A stretch of 6,086 bases of DNA. Source: Hippea sp. Lineage in GTDB: Bacteria; Campylobacterota_A; Desulfurellia; Desulfurellales; Hippeaceae. Positions within the stretch are counted from its first letter, which is position 1. The number at the start of each line of letters is the position of its first letter. The position numbers and the translations under genes are program-made. The stretch lies in contig WFRG01000153.1 of the NCBI GenBank assembly GCA_015486705.1, positions 1 through 6,086 on the forward strand. The letters run 5' to 3'. This document shows positions 1 through 6,086 of this stretch, in pieces. A model generated the notes under the pieces. The model had not been told where the DNA came from, did not search any database, and worked only from the letters and a program-made list of their open reading frames with translations.

Positions 1-168
1 GAGATCAAAAAATTGGACGAAAAGGGAATTATACACTCGATCCGCTCAAAAAGGGATCTTGATGAGGCACCAAGTGCCTATAAAGACATCAATGAGGTAA
101 TAAACAACCAGTTGGATCTGATTGAGCCGATTGTTGAATTGAAACCGCTGGCCGTTATCAAAGGCTAA
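1..168 (+). CDS. rtcB: RNA-splicing ligase RtcB, C-terminal fragment (5' end outside window)
   Basis: Frame 1 is open from the first base to a TAA at 166-168 and encodes the last 55 residues of a longer protein. The fragment contains DEAPSAYKDINEVI (residues 21-34) and ends [10 protein letters not shown], which is the characteristic RtcB C-terminus (a Y-K-D segment followed by a final RP-x-x-V-x-KG). RtcB is a GTP- and Mn2+-dependent RNA ligase that joins 2',3'-cyclic phosphate or 3'-phosphate ends to 5'-OH ends; in bacteria it acts in RNA repair. In characterised archaeal RtcB the penultimate lysine contacts the bound guanylate; here it is Lys54 of the fragment, so the end looks intact. The usual family length is about 400-480 residues, so most of the gene lies left of the window. 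The gene converges on the minus-strand operon and shares 4 bp with its last gene. No terminator is visible directly after the stop. Identification rests on the tail alone but the motif is distinctive. Confidence 0.88.
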   Translation, partial: EIKKLDEKGIIHSIRSKRDLDEAPSAYKDINEVINNQLDLIEPIVELKPLAVIKG

Positions 169-497
169 AAGTTCAAAAGCTCACCGATAAACCCAATTAA
201 TGGCAGAGGTTTAACCTTACCTAAAATGGCGTTTAGTATACCGATCACGTTTATAACTAAAATAACAAAGCTTATTGTCTGGCAAACAATCGGGCTTTTA
301 ATAATGAAAAGGCAGAAGAATGCTACGATAACATTGACAATCAAAAGGCCCATGCCTTGCTTTACATGATAGACGGTGTAAGGGTTGTTCCTTTGGATTA
401 CAGCAGGTATGATCAAAAGCAAACCAAAGTATGAAAGCCAGGCTAAAGCCCTGCCCTTCTTTATGTATTCCTCAGGTATCTCGGTTTTATCATTCAT
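165..497 (-). CDS. Small DUF4870/Tic20-like multi-pass membrane protein
   Basis: This 110-residue protein has a short charged N-terminus and about three hydrophobic segments (residues about 17-34, 49-66 and 69-92), so it should sit in the inner membrane. The motif YHVKQGMG (43-50) matches the F/Y-H-x-x-Q-G signature between helices 1 and 2 of the DUF4870 (Tic20-like) family. The G-x-x-N-A-x-x-GK-x-x-x-LPLIG pattern (about 86-102) matches its C-terminal end, and the length is typical. The molecular function of bacterial members is unknown; resemblance to chloroplast Tic20 is structural and does not show protein import. The ATG overlaps the stop of nth (ATGA, 494-497). No clear Shine-Dalgarno motif precedes it (GAACGGTCACG), so translation probably depends on coupling to nth. 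It is the last gene of the ppiD-nth operon and its TAG overlaps the rtcB stop. Confidence 0.8.
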   Translation of the reverse strand: MNDKTEIPEEYIKKGRALAWLSYFGLLLIIPAVIQRNNPYTVYHVKQGMGLLIVNVIVAFFCLFIIKSPIVCQTISFVILVINVIGILNAILGKVKPLPLIGFIGELLNF

Positions 498-1147
498 CGT
501 GACCGTTCAACACCAACCCTATCGCAAAACTCATAAATCGGGCATTTAGAACAATAAGGTGATACGGGTTTGCACAGGTTTTGTCCGAAGGGCACCAAAA
601 GGTCGTTAAACTCAATCCAGTACTTCTTTGGCAGAATTTTTCTCAATGCAAATTCCGTTTCTTCAGGGTTTTTCGTTTTTACAAGCCCGAGGCGATTACT
701 GATCCTATGTACGTGTATATCAACGCAAATTGCAGGTATGTTGTAGCCCTTGGCAAGGACAAGGTTTGCCGTCTTCCTGCCCACGTTTGGGAGTTTTAAA
801 AGTTCATCCAAACTATCTGGCACTTTTCCTTTGTGCTGTTCTATAATGATTCTTGCTATTTTCTTCAAGTTTTTGGCCTTTGTCTTGTAAAAACCTACAG
901 GGTAAATCAAGCGGGCAATCTCTTCCTCGGTTAGCCTATTCAATGCGTAGATGTTGGGTGCTTTCTCAAAGAGCCTGAGGGATGCATCGTGTGTTACGTC
1001 GTCTTTTGTCCTCAATGACAGAACGGTCGATACAAGCACCTTATACGGATCGTTGTCCTTCGCAACAAGCGTAACAACAGGCTCTTTAAACTGCCTGTAT
1101 GCATCCCTCAAAAGCTCTACAACACGGTCTATGTCTTCTTTTTTCAT
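494..1147 (-). CDS. nth: Endonuclease III (DNA glycosylase/AP lyase, [4Fe-4S])
   Basis: The 217-residue product is close to the E. coli enzyme in length (211). It removes oxidised pyrimidines from DNA and cleaves the abasic site by beta-elimination, in base-excision repair. The helix-hairpin-helix LPNVGRKTA (119-127) carries the expected catalytic Lys125, and CVDIHVHR (141-148) carries the catalytic Asp143. The C-terminal iron-sulfur loop is complete, with Cys192, Cys199, Cys202 and Cys208 in C-x6-C-x2-C-x5-C spacing. The N-terminal helix motif is LSLRTKDD (43-50), with Arg46 where E. coli has Gln41, a variant form of the LSxQTxD segment. Its start overlaps the ppiD stop (ATGA, 1144-1147) and its stop overlaps the next start (494-497). 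There is no recognisable Shine-Dalgarno motif before the ATG, which suggests reinitiation after ppiD. All key residues are present, so it should be active. Confidence 0.96.
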   Translation of the reverse strand: MKKEDIDRVVELLRDAYRQFKEPVVTLVAKDNDPYKVLVSTVLSLRTKDDVTHDASLRLFEKAPNIYALNRLTEEEIARLIYPVGFYKTKAKNLKKIARIIIEQHKGKVPDSLDELLKLPNVGRKTANLVLAKGYNIPAICVDIHVHRISNRLGLVKTKNPEETEFALRKILPKKYWIEFNDLLVPFGQNLCKPVSPYCSKCPIYEFCDRVGVERSR

Positions 1148-3039
1148 AGTTTAGGATTGATCTTTATCTTAACTTCCTTCTTTAGCCTTGATATCAGCTT
1201 TTCCAAAGCCTCATCTTCCTTTTGGGCGAGAAGCTGTTGTTTTATACTCTTCTTTAACTTTTCAAATTCCTTTTCATCGAAGTTTTTATTCAAAACATCA
1301 AACACGTATAGCTTGCCCTTGTATTGACACAAACCCTTGTATCCCTTGCCTTTTGAAAAGATTGTGTCCATAACGTCTTCTTTGTAAGAGCATGGGAATT
1401 TATCAGATGGTGTGAACTTGCCCAACTTTTTAACTGTTTCAGCCTTCAACCCGAACTCTTTGCACAGTTTCTTGAAATCCACACCCTTGTCCAGTTTGTC
1501 TAAGAAATTCTTTGCCTTCTCCTTTGCAAGTTGCTCAGCCTTGAAATTTATGTAATCGTTTTTGACCTTATCTTTAACTACTTCAAACTTCGGTATGTAC
1601 GATGGTTTCTTATCGATCATCTTGTAGATCAGGTATCCATCGTTTGAAAGATCTGGTCCTAACAGTGCGTCTTTACTTGAAAGAAGTGCATTTTGGATCA
1701 TCTCTGATGTGAATGGGTCTTCGGGTTTTTTCAAACTCATATAATCGCTCTCTTTAACCTTCAACCCGTATTTCTTTGCTGCCTTATCAAACGTCAAATG
1801 GTGATCCCTTATGTCCACAAATATCTTGTCCGCAACGATAAACCACTTCTTCTTTGCCTCTGTTGTTTTTAGGTAGTCCTTTATCTGATCCTCTACCTTA
1901 TCATAGGGTCTTTCAAATGGCTTCTTTATATCCTCAATCATGGCAATATGATAACCAAACTTTGTTTTAAATGGCTTGGATATCTCACCCTTTTTCATCT
2001 TTACAATGTGATTCCAAAAGCTTTCCAAAACCATGTCCTTCGTAACATACCCTAAATCTCCTCCCACACTTTTGGTGAAGTTGTCATCCGAAAATTTCTT
2101 AGCAGCCTCTTTGAACGTAATCTTCTTGTCTATTATTATCTTGTAGATCTTTTCAGCTTTATCTTCCAGTTGCTTGTCCGTCATATTGTCCTTTTTCGCA
2201 ATCAATATATGTGCAACCCTTATTCTCAAAGGCACATAGAAGAACCTTGGATGGTCGTTGTAGAACTTCTTTGTCTCGTTATCCGTAATCTTTATATCCT
2301 TTTCAACGTAACTTAAAGGAACAGCTATGTATTTGAATTTAACCATTGTGGGCACGCGGTAGTCGTTCTTATGCTTGTTGTAGTAATTTCTAAGAGCAGG
2401 ATCATTGACCTTTACAATATTTTTAAATTTAGCAGGGTCAAACTGGACAAACTCAATATCCACTGTAGTGTAGTTTTTCTCAAAGAAGCTTTTTACCTCT
2501 TGGTCTGTAACGCTTATATTTTTAAACAGCCTTGCCTTGAGCTTGTCAATGTATAGGCTTGTTTTTAGCGATTCCTCATAGTCTTTAGGATTGATGCCAT
2601 TTGCTTTTAAAATGGCAAGGTACTTTTCTTTTGAAAATTTGCCGTTTAAGAAAAACACAGGGTTAGACTCTATGGCCTTTAAAACATCCTCTTCCGTCAC
2701 TTTGATGCCCTCTTTTTTTGCTTCTTGAAGCAACAGAGCCCTCTGAACCAGCATATCTATGGTTTTCTGCTTAATATTGAGTTTCTTTAAGTCCTCATCC
2801 GTGAAGTTGCCACCTTTAAGTTGGGTCAAAAGCTGAACATAGAACTTATAGACGTTGTTGTAAGCCTTTTCGTATTCAGGGAAACTGATCTTTACGTCGC
2901 CAACTTGAATGGCAGTGTTACTGCCCATAGTAAACGGGCCTCTAACAAACAGATATGCACCGCCGATAATAAACGCAGCAGCCGCTATCCACAAAAAGAT
3001 GGCGAATTTCCTTATATTCTTTCTCAAGAAGTCAAGCAT
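1144..3039 (-). CDS. ppiD: PpiD/SurA-type membrane-anchored periplasmic peptidyl-prolyl isomerase
   Basis: The 631-residue protein begins with a basic cytoplasmic stub ([11 protein letters not shown]) and one transmembrane helix (about 12-32). A periplasmic part follows, the topology of PpiD, which is a foldase acting at the translocon exit. Residues about 40-230 form a SurA-N-like chaperone domain, including the segment [16 protein letters not shown] (96-111) typical of the family. A parvulin (PpiC) domain spans about 270-370. It has AHILI (His277), GGDLGYV (326-332), Met336, Phe341 and the closing FGYHIAMI (His364), so the usual catalytic-site positions are kept. The C-terminal region (about 375-620) matches the PpiD tail, including [15 protein letters not shown] (478-492), and is rich in Lys/Glu helices. 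All three cysteines (526, 550, 571) lie there. The length is close to E. coli PpiD (623). A good ribosome-binding site and a promoter lie upstream. The gene leads the ppiD-nth-DUF4870 operon. A SurA-like role is possible, but the membrane anchor favours PpiD. Confidence 0.9.
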   Translation of the reverse strand: MLDFLRKNIRKFAIFLWIAAAAFIIGGAYLFVRGPFTMGSNTAIQVGDVKISFPEYEKAYNNVYKFYVQLLTQLKGGNFTDEDLKKLNIKQKTIDMLVQRALLLQEAKKEGIKVTEEDVLKAIESNPVFFLNGKFSKEKYLAILKANGINPKDYEESLKTSLYIDKLKARLFKNISVTDQEVKSFFEKNYTTVDIEFVQFDPAKFKNIVKVNDPALRNYYNKHKNDYRVPTMVKFKYIAVPLSYVEKDIKITDNETKKFYNDHPRFFYVPLRIRVAHILIAKKDNMTDKQLEDKAEKIYKIIIDKKITFKEAAKKFSDDNFTKSVGGDLGYVTKDMVLESFWNHIVKMKKGEISKPFKTKFGYHIAMIEDIKKPFERPYDKVEDQIKDYLKTTEAKKKWFIVADKIFVDIRDHHLTFDKAAKKYGLKVKESDYMSLKKPEDPFTSEMIQNALLSSKDALLGPDLSNDGYLIYKMIDKKPSYIPKFEVVKDKVKNDYINFKAEQLAKEKAKNFLDKLDKGVDFKKLCKEFGLKAETVKKLGKFTPSDKFPCSYKEDVMDTIFSKGKGYKGLCQYKGKLYVFDVLNKNFDEKEFEKLKKSIKQQLLAQKEDEALEKLISRLKKEVKIKINPKL

Positions 3040-3048
3040 GATCTACTA

Positions 3049-3053
3049 CCTCC
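3049..3053 (-). promoter_or_regulatory. Shine-Dalgarno site of ppiD
   Basis: The minus strand reads CGGAGGTAGTAGATC-ATG. GGAGG sits 9 bases before the ATG at 3039, a strong match to the anti-SD sequence with acceptable spacing. It fixes the ppiD start and contrasts with the missing SD motifs of the two downstream genes. Confidence 0.8.
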
Positions 3054-3076
3054 GTTTCTTTAAAAAACTAACGCGA

Positions 3077-3105
3077 ATTATATAACCAAAACCATCTATA
3101 TTCAA
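3077..3105 (-). promoter_or_regulatory. Predicted sigma-70 promoter for the ppiD-nth-DUF4870 operon
   Basis: On the minus strand TTGAAT (3105-3100, 5 of 6 to consensus) is followed by exactly 17 bases and then TATAAT (3082-3077, perfect consensus). Transcription should start near 3070-3068, giving a leader of about 30 bases that contains the ppiD ribosome-binding site. The -35 hexamer overlaps the maf stop codon TGA (3104-3102). Since this is the only intergenic gap on the minus strand, the position makes biological sense. No operator-like inverted repeat is evident around it. Confidence 0.72.
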
Positions 3106-3635
3106 ATAATACTGCACAGCCTCTTCATGGGCAGACCAACAACCGTCGTTAGATCGCCCCTAACCACCCTCATGAAACGGGTCGCCCTTTTCTGTATTGC
3201 ATACCCCGCTGCTTTCCCCTTATACTCACCACTTTTTACGTATTCCCAAATTTCGTCATCGCTCAAGCGATCCATATAAACTATTGCCTCATCGACAAAG
3301 CTTATGCACCTGTTGTCCTTTAGCACCGTTACACCCGTTAGACACCTGTGGTATTTACCCGATAGCATCTTAAGTATAGCAAAGGTCTCTTCATCGTCCT
3401 TTGGCTTTCCTATGATTTTGCCGTCGAACTCTATAACCGTATCAGCACCAATAACCGTAATACCGTTCTTGTAAAACACAGATGCCTTTAAAAAACTTAC
3501 CCTTAAAAGGTAATCTTCGACGCCCTCACCATCCAATCTTTTCTCGTCTATGTTGGCTTTCTTAAAGATTGCATTCCTCTTGCATTTTTTAAACAGTTTT
3601 CTGCGCGCCTCAGACTGCGTGGCAAGAATAATCAT
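3102..3635 (-). CDS. maf: Maf/YhdE-family nucleoside triphosphate pyrophosphatase
   Basis: The 177-residue protein is slightly shorter than usual for Maf (about 190-200). Maf proteins hydrolyse non-canonical or pyrimidine nucleoside triphosphates to monophosphate plus pyrophosphate in the cytoplasm; some members are linked to septum formation. The N-terminal LATQSEARRKL (4-14) corresponds to the family motif LASxSPxR. GADTVIEFDGKIIGKP (63-78) holds the catalytic Asp65 and the conserved Lys77, and KAAGYAIQ (141-148) with GDLTTVVGLPM (160-170) matches the C-terminal signature. Thr after the Asp (ADT) and the Gln in AIQ resemble the YhdE (dTTP/UTP) subgroup rather than the YceF (m7GTP) subgroup; that assignment is inference. 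The residue after Gln148 is Lys149, where Gly is usual. The ATG overlaps the glnE stop by ATGA (3632-3635), and a ribosome-binding site lies inside the end of glnE. The stop lies inside the -35 box of the next operon. Confidence 0.93.
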   Translation of the reverse strand: MIILATQSEARRKLFKKCKRNAIFKKANIDEKRLDGEGVEDYLLRVSFLKASVFYKNGITVIGADTVIEFDGKIIGKPKDDEETFAILKMLSGKYHRCLTGVTVLKDNRCISFVDEAIVYMDRLSDDEIWEYVKSGEYKGKAAGYAIQKRATRFMRVVRGDLTTVVGLPMKRLCSII

Positions 3636-6086
3636 CCGAACACCTCTTTATTCAAGTTATCAACAACAAACCTGAAGTGCTCTATCCTCTCCAAAATTCC
3701 ATCTTCATCCAAAAGGAACTCTAAAACCTTCAATGCCTCTTCATCTATCTTAGATGTCCTGTTGGCAATCCTCAATGCATTCAAAACTTTAAAGAAGTAT
3801 AAATACGCTTCCTTTATCTCAGAGACGGGTATTAACTTTAACTTGCCAATCCTTTCGATAAGATCCAACGTGTTTTTCGAATACTCAATACATCCATTCT
3901 CAAAGCAAACAGCTTGAACCAAAAACTCTATATTTGTCAGGCAACCCTTAGAACTTTTTATATCCAAGCCCTTACCCTTGTTTTCCTCTATCTTTTTGAA
4001 CATTGACCAAACCTCATCCTTACTTGGTGGATTGTTCAGAACAAAGTCTTTATAAACGTTTTCCAATTTCTCCTTTTCAAAGCCACAGTAAACGATTTTA
4101 GACTTTTGTGCTGCTTGCTTTTCCCAAGATGATGCCTCCTTTTCAAAGTACCTTTTCAAATACTCAATATCAACAACAACAGATCCCTTATCACCATAAG
4201 GTCTCAACCTTAAGTCCACATCGTACAGCCTTTTCAACTCCCGTGTAATCTTAACGACCAAGTTTTCGTAATTATAGGGCTCATCCTCACATACAAAAAC
4301 AATATCAAGATCGCTACCAACAAAAAGTTCACCTGTGGTAAGCTTTCCATACCCGACAACGGCTATTTTCTTATCCTCGTCCATCCTTTCGCAGGTATTT
4401 TTGATAAACTCCAAAGCAAAATTCGTCGTGAACGTCAAGTCTCTGTGGTCATAATTGCCCGAAAGCAGCTTCAATGTAATTTCAAACTCTATCCTTTCCT
4501 TTTCATCTTTGGTAAGGCTATCGAACTTAAGCTTCGATGGGGTAAGTATCGTGTCCAACAGTTGAGGGTTTTTCGCAAGTTTCTCACCATAACCCAACGC
4601 CAAGACCTTGACAAAAAGCTTAAACAATTCCTTTGAATCAAAAATCGTATCCACGTACGATGGATTGATCTTGTTTAAACCAACGATAACTCGGTCAAAA
4701 AAGCCAAAACCCTTAACCATATCAAAGGCATGATCAAATATGCTTTGAATCCTCTCCTTATTGATGCCGTTTGCAGTGTACTTTTTCACCGCATCCACGA
4801 TCAATTTCGAAATCTTCACGCTATCTTCAAAACCTAACTCCGTCAAGCAACCCTCGATATCATCCACAGAGCTGAATATAGGAAGACCAGAATTTTCCAT
4901 GAAGATCCTTCTAAAAACGGTGTGAACAAATCTCGTATCCTGAACGTACCTTTCTACGAAATCATCAAAACCCATATCCAGTGTCTTTGACAAAAATTCA
5001 AGATCCTCTTTTTCGCACGGCAATCTCTGTGTCTGTTTTTCCTGTTTGAGCTGAAGTTTATGTTCGATCCTCCTAAAGAACATGTAAATGGATCTAAGCC
5101 TCAAAGCCTCATTGAGCAGACCCAAACGATATAGAATCTCTAGGCCCTTGCATGTGGAAACATGCCTCAAGGCCTCATTTTTTCCACCCAAAATCAGCTG
5201 AAAATAGTTGACTATGAACTCTATCTCCCTTATTCCGCCAACACCCTTTTTTACATCCTGGATCTCTTCAGGCAAAAAACAGTTTTTCTTTTCGAAGTTC
5301 TTGTGTATCTTAAACATCAAACCCCTGATCTCTTTGATGTATTCAATATCCAGCGATTTGGGAAAAACAAACGGTTCAACCAATTTGATAAAAGCTTCTC
5401 CTAATTTCATATCACCGGCAACGGGTCTTGCCTTGACAAGCGAAATCCTCTCCCACGGCTGGCCGAACGTGTAGTAGTAATTCTCATACTCATCCAAAGA
5501 CATCGACAGCGGATGAGAAAAACCGCCGGGCCTCAAACGCGTATCAACACGGTATACAAAACCACCCTCCTTGTTTTCAGAGAGAATTGAAACAACCTGT
5601 GAAGCCAATCTATTGTAAAATTCTCCTTTGCTTTCATCCCTATGGACAAAGATCAGGTCAATATCGCTTGAGAAGTTCAACTCCCTGTTACCCAACTTTC
5701 CAAGACCAATTACACAAAGACCCTCTTTTTGCGGCTCTGTCTTTAGTTTTAGGTAAGCTATTTCAATGGCTATCTCAATCAGGGCATCCGCAATGTTGGA
5801 CAATTCTTCCAAAACCTCTTCAAATGGACACGCATCTATGATTTCCCTCGTTGCAATGCGCAAGTACTCCCTTTTTCTAAAATGCTTGAGCAGATACTCT
5901 TTCTTTGCTATATTTGACGTTGAATTTATAAGCTTTTCTGCCTCTGTATAGTAATCCCTTTTACCCCTTTTGTTTGCAAGCGTCTCGTTTTCAATCAACC
6001 AAAAGAAATACTCCGGGTTGTTTACGAGAAAAACAGACAGCGTCTCAGATTGCGAGAATATGCCAAACAGGATCTCTCCAACAACC
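3632..6086 (-). CDS. glnE: Bifunctional glutamine synthetase adenylyltransferase/deadenylase GlnE (5' end outside window)
   Basis: GlnE attaches AMP to, and removes it from, glutamine synthetase according to PII and glutamine signals, and so controls nitrogen assimilation. The frame stays open to the right edge, giving 817 visible residues. A TTG at 5998 is an internal Leu codon: upstream of it the frame encodes ILFGIFSQSETLSVFLVNNP, which is the conserved N-terminal GlnE segment, so only a short N-terminus is missing. The N-terminal (deadenylylating) half has GLGKLGNRELNFSSDIDLIF (visible residues 127-146; Asp141, Asp143), RVDTRLRPGG (179-188) and GVGGIREIEF (281-290). The C-terminal (adenylylating) half has GYGKLTTGELFVGSDLDIVF (578-597; Asp592, Asp594), DVDLRLRP (622-629) and GCLTNIEF (714-721). 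Catalytic carboxylates are kept in both halves, but the C-terminal half departs from GKLGG and GGLxDIEF. E. coli GlnE is 946 residues; this one is probably around 850. It overlaps maf by 4 bp. Its promoter and start lie outside the window. Confidence 0.95.
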   Translation of the reverse strand, partial: VVGEILFGIFSQSETLSVFLVNNPEYFFWLIENETLANKRGKRDYYTEAEKLINSTSNIAKKEYLLKHFRKREYLRIATREIIDACPFEEVLEELSNIADALIEIAIEIAYLKLKTEPQKEGLCVIGLGKLGNRELNFSSDIDLIFVHRDESKGEFYNRLASQVVSILSENKEGGFVYRVDTRLRPGGFSHPLSMSLDEYENYYYTFGQPWERISLVKARPVAGDMKLGEAFIKLVEPFVFPKSLDIEYIKEIRGLMFKIHKNFEKKNCFLPEEIQDVKKGVGGIREIEFIVNYFQLILGGKNEALRHVSTCKGLEILYRLGLLNEALRLRSIYMFFRRIEHKLQLKQEKQTQRLPCEKEDLEFLSKTLDMGFDDFVERYVQDTRFVHTVFRRIFMENSGLPIFSSVDDIEGCLTELGFEDSVKISKLIVDAVKKYTANGINKERIQSIFDHAFDMVKGFGFFDRVIVGLNKINPSYVDTIFDSKELFKLFVKVLALGYGEKLAKNPQLLDTILTPSKLKFDSLTKDEKERIEFEITLKLLSGNYDHRDLTFTTNFALEFIKNTCERMDEDKKIAVVGYGKLTTGELFVGSDLDIVFVCEDEPYNYENLVVKITRELKRLYDVDLRLRPYGDKGSVVVDIEYLKRYFEKEASSWEKQAAQKSKIVYCGFEKEKLENVYKDFVLNNPPSKDEVWSMFKKIEENKGKGLDIKSSKGCLTNIEFLVQAVCFENGCIEYSKNTLDLIERIGKLKLIPVSEIKEAYLYFFKVLNALRIANRTSKIDEEALKVLEFLLDEDGILERIEHFRFVVDNLNKEVFG
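3641..3647 (-). promoter_or_regulatory. Shine-Dalgarno site of maf, inside the 3' end of glnE
   Basis: The minus strand reads AGAGGTGTTCGG-ATG. GAGG ends 7 bases before the maf ATG at 3635, a well-placed ribosome-binding motif encoded within the last codons of glnE. It supports this start and suggests maf can be initiated directly as well as by coupling. Confidence 0.65.

Noticed and set aside
65..79. Perfect inverted repeat AGGCAC-CAA-GTGCCT inside rtcB, lying about 90 bases beyond the DUF4870 stop on the minus strand; a possible terminator.
   Set aside because: There is no T-tract on either strand after the stem, and the codons are explained by the conserved E-A-P-S-A-Y region of RtcB. Most likely chance.
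581..799. Plus-strand open frame of 72 codons opposite nth.
   Set aside because: It lies wholly opposite a confidently identified gene, has no recognisable protein features, and no ribosome-binding support. Shadow of nth.
2821..3063. Plus-strand open frame of 80 codons spanning the ppiD start and its leader.
   Set aside because: It is antisense to the PpiD signal-anchor region, with no recognisable motif, and would run through the ppiD ribosome-binding site. Not supported.
3040..3101. Possible riboswitch, small RNA or terminator in the only minus-strand intergenic gap.
   Set aside because: After the promoter only about 30 leader bases remain, without a stable stem-loop followed by a T-run. 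The TTTTTT stretch at about 3061-3066 has no preceding hairpin.
5208..5474. Plus-strand open frames of 80-88 codons opposite glnE (also 5162-5404, 5587-5841 and 5766-5951).
   Set aside because: They overlap one another in different frames opposite the conserved GlnE coding region and show no family motifs. Antisense shadows.
1..6086. CRISPR array, insertion sequence, prophage, toxin-antitoxin or other defence-type system.
   Set aside because: No direct repeats with spacers, transposase, integrase, terminal inverted repeats or small paired toxin-like genes are visible. All coding regions except the DUF4870 gene are known housekeeping families.

Overview
The window is compact, moderately AT-rich bacterial chromosome with almost no non-coding DNA. 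One gene lies on the plus strand (the last 55 codons of rtcB, cut by the left edge) and five lie on the minus strand, reading right to left: glnE (cut by the right edge), maf, a ppiD-like membrane-anchored peptidyl-prolyl isomerase gene, nth (endonuclease III), and a small DUF4870/Tic20-like membrane protein gene. I see no RNA genes, mobile elements, CRISPR arrays, origins or long repeats.

Organism: a periplasmic parvulin-type foldase and a two-domain GlnE point to a Gram-negative bacterium with GlnE-controlled glutamine synthetase. The Lys/Glu/Ile-rich proteins, short intergenic spaces and stacked 4-bp gene overlaps resemble small-genome thermophilic lineages such as Desulfurellales (Hippea, Desulfurella) or Deferribacteres. 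This placement is an impression from composition and protein style, not a sequence match, and is weak.

Layout: glnE and maf overlap by ATGA (3632-3635). The only intergenic gap on the minus strand (3040-3101, 62 bp) follows maf. It holds a near-consensus sigma-70 promoter, TTGAAT-17-TATAAT, whose -35 box overlaps the maf stop codon, and a strong GGAGG ribosome-binding site for ppiD. ppiD, nth and the DUF4870 gene then follow with ATGA overlaps (1144-1147 and 494-497), so they look like one translationally coupled operon. That operon runs tail-to-tail into rtcB, with the two stop codons overlapping by 4 bp (165-168).

How the genes work together: they form no obvious single pathway. They are housekeeping functions: nitrogen-assimilation control (GlnE), nucleotide-pool or septum-related pyrophosphatase (Maf), envelope protein folding (PpiD), base-excision repair (Nth), an uncharacterised small membrane protein, and RNA ligation/repair (RtcB). 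I found no convincing undescribed system. The points worth a second look are the altered glycine and acidic positions in the GlnE adenylylation half, the promoter built into the maf stop, and the stop-codon-overlapping convergent pair.
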